From: Candidatus Aerophobota bacterium
GTDB taxonomy: Bacteria > Aerophobota > Aerophobia > Aerophobales > JAGHCO01
DNA: 6,689 bases
Reading direction: 5' to 3'
Assembly: GCA_021160405.1 (NCBI GenBank)
Contig: JAGHCO010000082.1
Location: 1-6,689 of the forward strand
Shown here: positions 1-5,935 of the stretch, piece by piece
How positions within the stretch are numbered: position 1 is the first letter of the stretch
Layout of the letters: each line of letters opens with the position of its first letter
Program-made: the position numbers and the translations under genes
Notes under the pieces: generated by a model
Seen by the model: the letters and a program-made list of their open reading frames with translations, nothing else
Told to the model about the DNA's origin: nothing
The model's database searches: none

Positions 1-46
1 CTGCAAAGATGATATCTAATCTCATAAAATATCTTCGCACTGGTCA

Positions 47-190
47 AACAAAACGCACCAAACAAACTAAAGTAACCAAATGAACCAAATACACCAGATA
101 CACCAGATAAACCAAACAAACCAAATAAACCAAATGAACCAAACAAACCAAATACACCAGATAGACCAAATGAACCAAATACACCAAAAG
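47..190. repeat. 9-bp A/C-rich minisatellite, about 16 units
   Basis: A tandem array of 9-bp units with the pattern (a/c/g)ACCA(A/G)A(t/c)N. Thirteen well-kept units run from 74 to 190, for example AACCAAATG at 74-82, AACCAAATA at 83-91, and CACCAGATA at both 92-100 and 101-109. Three more degenerate units cover 47-73. The + strand of the array is almost free of T and G except at fixed positions. Because the period is a multiple of three, frames stay open on both strands: + reads as (N/H/D)Q(I/M/T) tripeptides and - reads as L-V-(Y/H/C) tripeptides. No Shine-Dalgarno sequence precedes the ATG at 80, so translation is doubtful. The unit variants CACCAGATA and AACCAAATA are interspersed, which suggests repeated slippage or unequal exchange rather than one expansion. 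The array ends directly at the RmlA-like remnant. Confidence 0.93.
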
Positions 191-325
191 GATGGGACAG
201 AGATCTTTTGCAAGAAGAAAATTATAGATTCCCTTATAGGAAAAAATGTTAAAATAAAAGAGCGTAGTGATCTTCCCACAGGTCACAGATTTATAGTAGG
301 AGACAATTCAACAGTAGAAATATAG
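191..325 (+). pseudogene. rmlA: 3' remnant of long-form glucose-1-phosphate thymidylyltransferase (RmlA)
   Basis: The frame continuous with the repeat ORF that begins at ATG 80 ends in about 40 residues. They contain DSLIGKNVKIK, then LPTGHRF, then IVGDNSTVEI just before the TAG at 323-325. This matches what I know of the extreme C-terminus of the long (about 355 aa) glucose-1-phosphate thymidylyltransferases: a left-handed beta-helix turn (DSLIGxNVxI) followed by PxGxRFxVGDNSxVEI. The N-terminal nucleotidyltransferase domain, with its G-x-G-T-R-L loop, is absent. Recognisable homology starts near position 209, and everything upstream is minisatellite. Full-length RmlA makes dTDP-glucose, the first step toward dTDP-rhamnose and related sugars, which fits the rmlC- and rmlD-like genes downstream. 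The remnant cannot be catalytic. The identification rests on a short segment recalled from the family, not on a search. Confidence 0.72.
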
Positions 326-341
326 TTAGAAGGTGTTAAGT

Positions 342-347
342 AAAAGG
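342..347 (+). promoter_or_regulatory. Ribosome binding site that sets the oxidoreductase start
   Basis: AAAAGG lies 6 bases before ATG 354. The alternative GTG at 333 has only a poorly spaced AGAAG directly against it. The ATG also gives a protein whose Rossmann strand (EVIIIGGG) begins a few residues from the N-terminus, as is usual for the family. Confidence 0.6.
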
Positions 348-353
348 TTGACT

Positions 354-1508
354 ATGGATAAAACAGCAGAGGTAATTATCATTGGTGGTGGAGTTATTGG
401 TACCAGCATCGCATATCATCTTGCAAAGATGGGCTGCAAAAACATTGTAATTTTAGAGAAGGAGTATATTGGTTTTGGTTCAACTGGAAAGTGTGCTGGT
501 GGAATAAGACAACAGTTTTCCACTGAAATTAATATTAAACTATCCATGGAAAGTCGCAGATTTTTTGAACATTTTGAGGAAGAAATAGGATATCCCATCG
601 ACTTTTATCAAAATGGTTACCTTATACTGGCAAATACTGAAGAAGAGATGAAGATTTTCCAACAAAACCTTGCACTACAAGACAAATTAGGACTAAAAGT
701 TTATCTTCTCTCCCCTCAAGATGTTAAAAAAATCATTCCCCAATTGAATACCGAAGATATTCTGGGTGCAACTTATTGCCCTACTGATGGATTTGCTGAT
801 CCTTCCTCAGTAGTTCAAGGTTTTGCCTCATCTTGTAGAAAAATGGGGGCAAAAATATATGAAAAAACCGAAGCTGTTGGTATTGAATTTAAAGGAGAAA
901 AAATAAAAAAAATAGTAACCAACAAAGGAAAATTTGAGACAGCGGTACTGGTAAACGCAGCTGGTCCTTATGCTGGTATAATAGGAAAAATGATAGGTTT
1001 AGATATTCCCATTCGACCATCAAGGCGTCACATCTTTGTTACAGAACCTTTGGATAAAATCAGGAAAAACTCACCCATGATCATCGATTTTCATAGCGGA
1101 TTCTGGTTTAGAAGAGAAGGTCCTAGTCTTATTTTTGGTATGCGTAATCCTAATGAAAAAGAAGGTTTTGATACATCTATAGATTGGGATTTTCTGACAG
1201 AGGTAGTAGCTGAAGTTGCATGTCATCGTCTCCCTCTTATTGCAGATACAGGCATTATGAATGCCTGGGCAGGGCTTCACGCAGATACACCTGATTGTCA
1301 GGCAATCTTAGGAGAAGTTTCTGGAATGGAAGGGGTTTATCTTGCATGTGGATTCAGTGGCCATGGATTTATGCACTCACCTGCAGTAGGAAAGATAATA
1401 GCAGAGCTTATTTTTGGGGAAAAACCCTTTTTAGATATATCCTCTTTGTCACCAGATAGATTCAGCAGATTTTCTTTTCAATCTCAAGAAGAGAAAATTT
1501 TTATATAA
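354..1508 (+). CDS. FAD-dependent oxidoreductase of the DAO / sarcosine oxidase beta family
   Basis: A 384-residue flavoenzyme of the D-amino-acid oxidase fold (glycine oxidase / sarcosine oxidase beta / HcnC-like group), which oxidises secondary or primary amines of small amino acids. Visible signs: the dinucleotide-binding GGGVIG at residues 11-16 with the acidic ribose ligand E35 at the end of the second strand; the family signature around STGKCAGGIRQQF at 43-55; NAAG at 201-204; and the C-terminal FAD-contacting block AWAGLHADTPD (305-313 region) followed by GFSGHGFMHSPAVG at 333-346. No signal peptide or membrane segment is seen, so it should be cytoplasmic. The length is normal for the family and the gene is intact. 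It starts 28 bases after the rmlA remnant stop and ends 61 bases before the SDR gene. The substrate cannot be read from sequence. Its role in a sugar cluster is unclear: it may act on an amino group linked to the glycan or be an unrelated passenger. Confidence 0.93.
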   Translation: MDKTAEVIIIGGGVIGTSIAYHLAKMGCKNIVILEKEYIGFGSTGKCAGGIRQQFSTEINIKLSMESRRFFEHFEEEIGYPIDFYQNGYLILANTEEEMKIFQQNLALQDKLGLKVYLLSPQDVKKIIPQLNTEDILGATYCPTDGFADPSSVVQGFASSCRKMGAKIYEKTEAVGIEFKGEKIKKIVTNKGKFETAVLVNAAGPYAGIIGKMIGLDIPIRPSRRHIFVTEPLDKIRKNSPMIIDFHSGFWFRREGPSLIFGMRNPNEKEGFDTSIDWDFLTEVVAEVACHRLPLIADTGIMNAWAGLHADTPDCQAILGEVSGMEGVYLACGFSGHGFMHSPAVGKIIAELIFGEKPFLDISSLSPDRFSRFSFQSQEEKIFI

Positions 1509-1569
1509 TCGTAATTGCAGAAAGAGAAGGTGAATTATTAAAAACTTGTAGATTTCTAAGGAGAAAAAA

Positions 1570-2595
1570 ATGGGTAAGAAAATACTGGTAACAGGAGGCT
1601 GTGGTTATATCGGAAGTGTTCTTGTACCTATGCTAATTGAGCGTGGTTACAAGGTGCGTGTTTTTGATAAACTCTACTTTGGGAAAAAACCTCTTGAAAA
1701 TGTCCTTGATAAAATAGAGCTGATTCCTGGAGATGTGAGAAATTTTGATCCAAGTATACTTGATGGCATCGACGGGGTTATCCATCTTGGTTCCCTTAGT
1801 AATGACCCAACTGCTGCTTTTGACCCCAAGGCAACCCACTCCATTAACTATGAGGGAACAATTAAGCTTGCAAAAGCCTGTAAAGAAAAGGGTATTGAAC
1901 GTTTTACCTTTGCCTCTACCTGTGCTGTTTATGGATTTCATATAGAAGGGATAGCAGATGAAACCTTTCCCACAAATCCCCAAAGTGAGTATGCTAAGTC
2001 CAAACTTGATGTTGATATAGAGCTCCAGAAAATGGCTGATGATAATTTCTGTCCAGTTAGTCTGCGTCAAGCAACAGTTTTCGGGCTCTCGCCACGAATG
2101 CGTTGGGATATAGTGATCAATGCCTTTGTTATGCATACCTTTAAAACAGGAAGACTTGATGTTTGGTATGGGGGAGAGGCTTGGCGTCCTGTGGTCCACA
2201 TTAAAGATACTGCAATGGCACATATTGTATGTCTTGAAGCAGATCCTGATAAAGTACGGGGAGAGATTTTTAACCTAGTATACAAAAACTATCGCATTCT
2301 AGAACTGGCACACAGAGTAAGAAAATCCCTATCTGATTTAGGGATTAAAGTAGAAGTAGATGTAAACTACGATGAGGTAGATAAGCGAAGCTACAGAACA
2401 GCGGGAGAAAAGATAAAAAAAGTTTTAGATTTTTCTCCTTCCATCTCAGTAGAAGAAGGGGTAAAGGAGATTGTGGAGGCTCTAAAAAATGGAAAATACA
2501 CAGACTTTGATCACCCCATTTACTATAATATGCCCTGGATGAGGCTTCTTGTGGAGGTAGAGGAAAGATTAGAAAAAACCGGTAAGGTACTTTAA
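1570..2595 (+). CDS. NAD-dependent nucleotide-sugar epimerase/dehydratase (extended SDR)
   Basis: A 341-residue extended short-chain dehydrogenase/reductase expected to act on an NDP-hexose through a transient 4-keto step. The NAD-binding GGCGYIG sits at residues 9-15, D55 follows strand 3 (PGDV), the catalytic Ser/Thr lies in ASTCAVYG (115-122), and the catalytic pair is Y141 and K145 in YAKSK. A substrate-binding segment with RQATVFGLSPRMRWD covers 166-180, and WRPVVHIKD, typical of NDP-sugar epimerases, covers 205-213. It lacks the DEVYG aspartate-glutamate pair of dTDP-glucose 4,6-dehydratase (RmlB), so it is more likely a C4-epimerase-like or reductase-like enzyme than RmlB. The ATG is preceded by AAGGAG at 1558-1563, six bases away. 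Fourteen bases separate it from the RmlC-like gene, so the two are probably cotranscribed. The exact substrate is unknown. Confidence 0.92.
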   Translation: MGKKILVTGGCGYIGSVLVPMLIERGYKVRVFDKLYFGKKPLENVLDKIELIPGDVRNFDPSILDGIDGVIHLGSLSNDPTAAFDPKATHSINYEGTIKLAKACKEKGIERFTFASTCAVYGFHIEGIADETFPTNPQSEYAKSKLDVDIELQKMADDNFCPVSLRQATVFGLSPRMRWDIVINAFVMHTFKTGRLDVWYGGEAWRPVVHIKDTAMAHIVCLEADPDKVRGEIFNLVYKNYRILELAHRVRKSLSDLGIKVEVDVNYDEVDKRSYRTAGEKIKKVLDFSPSISVEEGVKEIVEALKNGKYTDFDHPIYYNMPWMRLLVEVEERLEKTGKVL

Positions 2596-2609
2596 AAGGA
2601 GGAACTAAA

Positions 2610-3122
2610 ATGATTGAGGTAAAAGAGTATGATCTTCCAGGAGTTAGAACTTACGATTTAAGGATCTCTCCAGATGAGAGAGGTTTTTTCTCAGAGGCTA
2701 TAAGAGGTGACTGGGAAAAGTTAATTGAAGAGGATCAAATAGTTCAGATCAATATCTCCTTCAGTTATCCGGGGATTATTCGTGCCTGGCACAGGCACCT
2801 TCGAGGTCAGGTAGATTATTTTTTAGTTCTGCAAGGGGCTATGAAAATCTGTGCTTATGATGATAGAGATACATCCGAGACTAAAGGAAAACTTGTTCAG
2901 ATAGTTGCAAATAGCCAAAAGCCACAAATTGTAAGAATCCCTGGTATCTATTGGCATGGCACCAAGACAGTAAGCAGCGAACCTTCTTTAACGGTGTATT
3001 TTGTCACAAGGCTCTATGATTACCAAAATCCAGATGAAGAGAGACGTCCTTGGAATGATCCTACTGTAGTTGATCCTGCAACAGGTAAATCCTTTGACTG
3101 GAACAGACCACCTCATAAGTGA
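2610..3122 (+). CDS. RmlC-like cupin, dTDP-4-dehydrorhamnose 3,5-epimerase family
   Basis: A 170-residue cupin, close to the usual 180 or so for RmlC, which epimerises C3 and C5 of an NDP-4-keto-6-deoxyhexose. Family landmarks: DERGFFSEAIR at 22-32; an IIRAWHRH block at 56-63 in place of the usual LRGLHFQ, with H61 as the likely catalytic base; VLQGAMKICAYDDR at 73-86; the IPGIYWHG strand at 110-117 with H116; Y136/Y138 in the region of the usual catalytic tyrosine; and the RPWNDP tail at 146-151. The lysine normally found about ten residues after the histidine (K72 in Salmonella RmlC) seems to be an aspartate here (D69). This may mean a different NDP-sugar or a single-site (C3 or C5) epimerase. 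A perfect AAGGAGG at 2596-2602 precedes the ATG by seven bases, suggesting strong translation. Its TGA is 14 bases before the rmlD start. Confidence 0.87.
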   Translation: MIEVKEYDLPGVRTYDLRISPDERGFFSEAIRGDWEKLIEEDQIVQINISFSYPGIIRAWHRHLRGQVDYFLVLQGAMKICAYDDRDTSETKGKLVQIVANSQKPQIVRIPGIYWHGTKTVSSEPSLTVYFVTRLYDYQNPDEERRPWNDPTVVDPATGKSFDWNRPPHK

Positions 3123-3123
3123 T

Positions 3124-3131
3124 AAAAGGAG
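3124..3131 (+). promoter_or_regulatory. Ribosome binding site that sets the rmlD start
   Basis: AAAAGGAG ends five bases before ATG 3137. A GTG at 3119 in the same frame would add six residues but has no upstream ribosome binding site. The ATG also gives the standard RmlD N-terminus MKVAIIGSKGQLG. Confidence 0.8.
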
Positions 3132-3136
3132 ATATA

Positions 3137-3994
3137 ATGAAAGTAGCTATAATAGGGTCTAAAGGACAACTTGGCTCTGACCTGGTGAAAGTTTTTGACA
3201 AAAGCGATGTTATTCCTCTTACTCATGACCAAATTGAGGTTAAAGATTACACCTCTTGCAAAAAAATTATAGATCTAAGTCCTGATGTTGTGATAAATAC
3301 AGCAGCCTTCCATAAAACAGATGATTGTGAAGATAATCCTTTGGAAACTTTCAAGGTGAATGCTATAGGTTCCAAAAATGTTGCTGATGTATGTAAAAGA
3401 ATAAAAGCAGTCTATGTTTATATAAGCACCGACTATGTCTTTGACGGAGAAAAAGGAGCACCTTATACAGAAGATGATACCCCCAATCCCATAAACACTT
3501 ACGGTATATCAAAACTTGCAGGCGAGCATTATGCAAAACTTGCGGAAAAATACTACATTATAAGAGTATCAAGTCTTTTTGGTAAAGCAGGTGCAAGTGG
3601 TAAAGGTGGAAACTTTGTTGAGACAATGATTAAAAAGGCAAAAAATAAGGAAAAAATCACTGTAGTAGATGATATGATAATGTCCCCCACTTATACAAAA
3701 GATGCTGCCAGAGCGATTAAAAAAATCATAGAAGAAGATCTTCCCTACGGAATATACCATGCATCAAACAGTGGTTTTTGCTCCTGGTATGAATTTGCCA
3801 GAAAGATCTTTGAGCTATTAAACTTAGATGTTGACATAAAGCCAATTAAAACCAAGGACTTAACTTTAAGAGCAAAAAGACCAGTATTTTCCGCGCTGGA
3901 AAGTAAGAGACTTTCAAAATACGGTTTAAAAATTCCAAACTGGCAGAAGGCACTAAGAGATTATCTTCACGAGAAAGGATACCTTCTTGCATAA
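3137..3994 (+). CDS. rmlD: dTDP-4-dehydrorhamnose reductase (RmlD family)
   Basis: A 285-residue SDR that reduces the 4-keto group of an NDP-4-keto-6-deoxyhexose with NAD(P)H, classically the last step to dTDP-L-rhamnose. Diagnostic motifs are all present: GSKGQLG at residues 7-13; NTAA at 54-57 followed by the family's D/E-rich loop (TDDCED); STDYVFDG at 97-104; Y122 and K126 in YGISKLAGE; RVSSLFG at 143-149; MIMSPTYT at 180-187; and the RmlD-specific RPVFSALES at 248-256. Length matches the family (about 285-300). It is cytoplasmic, with no membrane segment. It follows the RmlC-like gene by 14 bases, in the order seen in rml operons. Because the RmlC-like partner is atypical, the product could be an isomeric deoxyhexose rather than rhamnose. 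It is the last gene before the intergenic promoter, so it probably ends the first transcription unit. Confidence 0.92.
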   Translation: MKVAIIGSKGQLGSDLVKVFDKSDVIPLTHDQIEVKDYTSCKKIIDLSPDVVINTAAFHKTDDCEDNPLETFKVNAIGSKNVADVCKRIKAVYVYISTDYVFDGEKGAPYTEDDTPNPINTYGISKLAGEHYAKLAEKYYIIRVSSLFGKAGASGKGGNFVETMIKKAKNKEKITVVDDMIMSPTYTKDAARAIKKIIEEDLPYGIYHASNSGFCSWYEFARKIFELLNLDVDIKPIKTKDLTLRAKRPVFSALESKRLSKYGLKIPNWQKALRDYLHEKGYLLA

Positions 3995-4070
3995 AAGTGT
4001 ATATTTTCCAGTGAAAATCACCAAAGAGGAAGATAGGGATTTACCCTTCAACACCACGTTTTTTATTATA

Positions 4071-4081
4071 GAACCAGGTTC
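4071..4081. promoter_or_regulatory. Perfect 11-bp dyad abutting the -35 box
   Basis: GAACC-A-GGTTC is a perfect inverted repeat with 5-bp arms that ends one base before the TTGACA at 4082. Its position suggests an operator or activator site. It resembles, but is one base shorter in spacing than, the Firmicute LexA box (GAAC-N4-GTTC), so LexA binding is not claimed. Confidence 0.5.
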
Positions 4082-4109
4082 TTGACAGATTTCTTCACCA
4101 ATATATAAT
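4082..4109 (+). promoter_or_regulatory. Consensus sigma-70-type promoter
   Basis: TTGACA at 4082-4087 and TATAAT at 4104-4109, separated by 16 bp, match both hexamers exactly. A start of transcription near 4116 would leave a leader of about 25 bases before ATG 4141. No Shine-Dalgarno is visible in that leader, which is unusual next to the strong ones upstream. It probably drives methyltransferase 1, the glycosyltransferase and the genes beyond as a unit separate from the upstream operon. Confidence 0.8.
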
Positions 4110-4124
4110 GTTCAAAAATTGAAC
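4110..4124. promoter_or_regulatory. Perfect 15-bp dyad over the predicted transcription start
   Basis: GTTCAA-AAA-TTGAAC is a perfect inverted repeat with 6-bp arms immediately after the -10 box. It overlaps the predicted transcription start, the classic place for a repressor operator. It shares the GTTC/GAAC half sequence with the dyad at 4071-4081. Its centre is 41 bp from the centre of that one, about four helical turns. Confidence 0.5.
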
Positions 4125-4140
4125 AAAACTTGTTAAAATA

Positions 4141-4787
4141 ATGACATTAAAACAAGCAGTTTCGAAACTGCTGGTGCGATTTTTTATCAATCTTCATAAC
4201 TTTTCTTATAAAAGGATAGGAGTCTTTTCAATAATTGCAGAAGGAGGCATGCATCCAAAACATAGATTAATGAATTATCATAAATTCTTCATAGACAATA
4301 TAAACGAAAAGGATAAAATCTTAGATGTTGGTTGTGGTAACGGCTTTTTGACTTATGAGCTCGCCGCTAAAGCAAAAAAGTAGTTGCTGTTGATCTAAGT
4401 CTAAACAATATACAACTTGCAAAAAGAAAATTCCCAAAAGACAACATCAAATACATTCATGGAGATGCTACAAAGTTAAACTCCAACGAAAAATTTGATG
4501 TTATCGTGTTGTCTAATGTCTTAGAGTATATTGAAGATCGCGTCTCTTTTCTTCTTAAAATGGGTCAGCTTGCAGATAAGTTTCTTATTAGAGTACCAAT
4601 GCTCAACCGGGATTGGCTTACATATTATAAAAAAGAAATCGGATATGAATATCGGTTGGATCCTACCCATAAGATTGAATATACTATGGAAAGTTTCAAG
4701 GAAGAACTCTCAAAAGCTGGACTTAAAATAGACTCTGCCTCTATCCAATTTGGAGAGATTTGGGCAGTAGTAAGAAAATGCCAGTAA
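4141..4787 (+). CDS. Class I SAM-dependent methyltransferase, frameshifted in an A tract
   Basis: Read with one -1 shift at 4374-4380, this gives a methyltransferase of about 215 residues; read straight, it stops at the TAG 4381-4383 after 80 residues. Residues 35-51 carry the block EGGMHPKHRLMNYHKFF, followed by the SAM-binding motif I ILDVGCGNG (60-68). After the shift come VVAVDLS (the acidic ribose ligand), a HGDAT motif, VIVLSNVLEYIEDRVSFL, and a C-terminal region with LIRVPMLNRDW and FGEIWAVV. The homologous copy at 5932 matches on both sides of the shift, so one gene is meant. It probably methylates a sugar or a glycan intermediate. The start at 4141 is supported by alignment with copy 2, though no ribosome binding site is seen. 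The last 10 bases overlap the glycosyltransferase start. It may be a fresh pseudogene, a programmed frameshift gene, or a base-call error in the A run. Confidence 0.82.
4374..4380 (+). other. Slippery heptamer A AAA AAG followed by TAG
   Basis: In the initial frame the codons are GCA AAA AAG TAG, so the heptamer A-AAA-AAG is correctly phased for a -1 slip of both tRNAs. Such a slip restores the methyltransferase frame (next codon GTA). It is the same heptamer used by dnaX frameshifting in E. coli. I see no clear downstream hairpin and no upstream Shine-Dalgarno-like stimulator, which weakens the programmed-frameshift reading. Confidence 0.45.
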
Positions 4788-5935
4788 GAAATTATGATCT
4801 TCTCAAAAATAAAACTTTAGCTTTGTTTTTTACTTTTAACGTCTCGCTTAAAACCTGGCATGATGTAGGAATGATCAATAGAGAAGTGACCTTATATAAC
4901 AAGCTTAGCAATTATCTCAAACATATATATTTTTTTACCTACGGAGGTAAGGAAGATCTTAAGTTTAAGAATTATCTATCTGAAAATATAACTATACTAC
5001 CTGTACCTTTCATCCATACTTCAAGGTCACCAAAGTGGTTTTTACCTTTAATGCTGGCATATTCTTTTTTGTTACCCTTTATCCATTATAAAATACTCAA
5101 AAATGTAGATATTTTAAAAACAAACCAGATGTCTGGCTCTTGGAGTGCAGTTATAGCTAAAATTCTTTTAAGAAAAAAATTGATAGTAAGAACCGGGTAC
5201 ACTTGGTCTCTCTTTGTTGGAAGAAATAACCCAAAAAGCTGGAAGAAAAAAATAGTAAAAGCTATTGAGAGATTTTCATATTATTTTGCTGATGGTGTAA
5301 TCGTTAGTTCTAATAACGATCTTGAGTATTTAAGAAATAATTATAGATTAAATGGATATCAAATAATCATTCCAAATTATATTGATACTGACGTGTTTAA
5401 ACCATTAAATATCCAAAAAAAGAAAGGTTCAATATGTTTTGTGGGAAGACTCGATAAGCAGAAGAATTTATTTTCTCTTTTAGAAGCGATGGTTGGTTTA
5501 CCCTATACTCTTACCATTGTTGGTTCTGGACCTTTAAGAGAAAACTTAGAAAAATATGCTAAGGAAAAGGAACTTAATGTGGAATTTCTGGGTAATATAC
5601 CGAATTCGGAACTTCCCAAGATATTAAATCAACATGAAATATTTATACTCCCTTCTCTTTACGAAGGTATGCCAAAGGCATTATTAGAGGCAATGGCTTG
5701 TGGTTTACCGGTAATTGGGACAAATGTTGAGGGGATTAAAGAAGTGATAAAACATGAGGAAAACGGATATTTATGTGAAACTGATGCCAATTCAATAAAA
5801 GAAGCGATCAGGAAAGTTCTAGATAACAAAAAATTGCAAGAAAAAATAGGTAAAAATGCTCGACAAACCATTGTTAATAATTTTAGTTTAAAGAATATAT
5901 TAAAAAAAGAAATTATCATTTATGAAGCATTATGA
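4778..5935 (+). CDS. Glycosyltransferase family 4 (GT-B)
   Basis: A 385-residue retaining GT-B glycosyltransferase expected to transfer a sugar from an NDP- donor to a growing surface glycan or lipid-linked oligosaccharide on the cytoplasmic face. The C-terminal Rossmann half is clear: NYIDTDVFKP at 200-209, FVGRLDKQKN at 221-230, TIVGSGP at 246-252, EFLGNIP at 269-275, and the E-x7-E donor-binding motif EGMPKALLE with E296 and E304, followed by GLPVIGTNVEG. The N-terminal half is divergent and holds one hydrophobic stretch near 88-104 that could associate with the membrane. ATG 4778 overlaps the methyltransferase 1 stop by 10 bases; an upstream in-frame TTG at 4760 would merely extend the overlap. 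The stop overlaps the methyltransferase 2 start as ATGA. Despite long A runs (7 As near 5416) this gene is intact. Confidence 0.93.
   Translation: MPVRNYDLLKNKTLALFFTFNVSLKTWHDVGMINREVTLYNKLSNYLKHIYFFTYGGKEDLKFKNYLSENITILPVPFIHTSRSPKWFLPLMLAYSFLLPFIHYKILKNVDILKTNQMSGSWSAVIAKILLRKKLIVRTGYTWSLFVGRNNPKSWKKKIVKAIERFSYYFADGVIVSSNNDLEYLRNNYRLNGYQIIIPNYIDTDVFKPLNIQKKKGSICFVGRLDKQKNLFSLLEAMVGLPYTLTIVGSGPLRENLEKYAKEKELNVEFLGNIPNSELPKILNQHEIFILPSLYEGMPKALLEAMACGLPVIGTNVEGIKEVIKHEENGYLCETDANSIKEAIRKVLDNKKLQEKIGKNARQTIVNNFSLKNILKKEIIIYEAL

Noticed and set aside
3..38. Imperfect inverted repeat GCAAAGAT / ATCTTCGC as an element end
   Set aside because: Eight-base arms with one mismatch and a 20-base loop are weak at this base composition, and no transposase or target duplication is visible.
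47..190. CRISPR array or plasmid iterons
   Set aside because: Units are 9 bp with no spacers, no cas genes and no replication gene nearby.
67..286. Minus-strand LVY-repeat proteins as membrane peptides
   Set aside because: They are the reverse reading of the minisatellite and have no ribosome binding site or conserved context that I can see.
333..353. GTG at 333 as an earlier start of the oxidoreductase
   Set aside because: The ribosome binding site and the family's usual N-terminus favour ATG 354.
1633..2223. Long minus-strand ORF (196 aa) opposite the SDR gene
   Set aside because: It is a shadow of a well-supported gene with all its motifs on the + strand and shows no family features.
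3119..3136. GTG at 3119 as the rmlD start, overlapping the RmlC-like stop
   Set aside because: AAAAGGAG is placed for ATG 3137, and the extra six residues do not belong to the RmlD fold.
4003..4064. Rho-independent terminator after rmlD
   Set aside because: ATTTTC-CAGT-GAAAAT (4003-4018) is AT-only with no T tract, and AGGG-ATTTA-CCCT (4035-4047) is short and 11 bases from the T6 at 4059-4064; neither is convincing.
4071..4081. LexA box
   Set aside because: GAAC-N3-GTTC has one base less than the Firmicute consensus spacing, and nothing in the locus relates to DNA damage.
4760..4777. TTG at 4760 as the glycosyltransferase start
   Set aside because: A weak start codon with no better ribosome binding site; ATG 4778 gives a normal length and still overlaps the previous gene.
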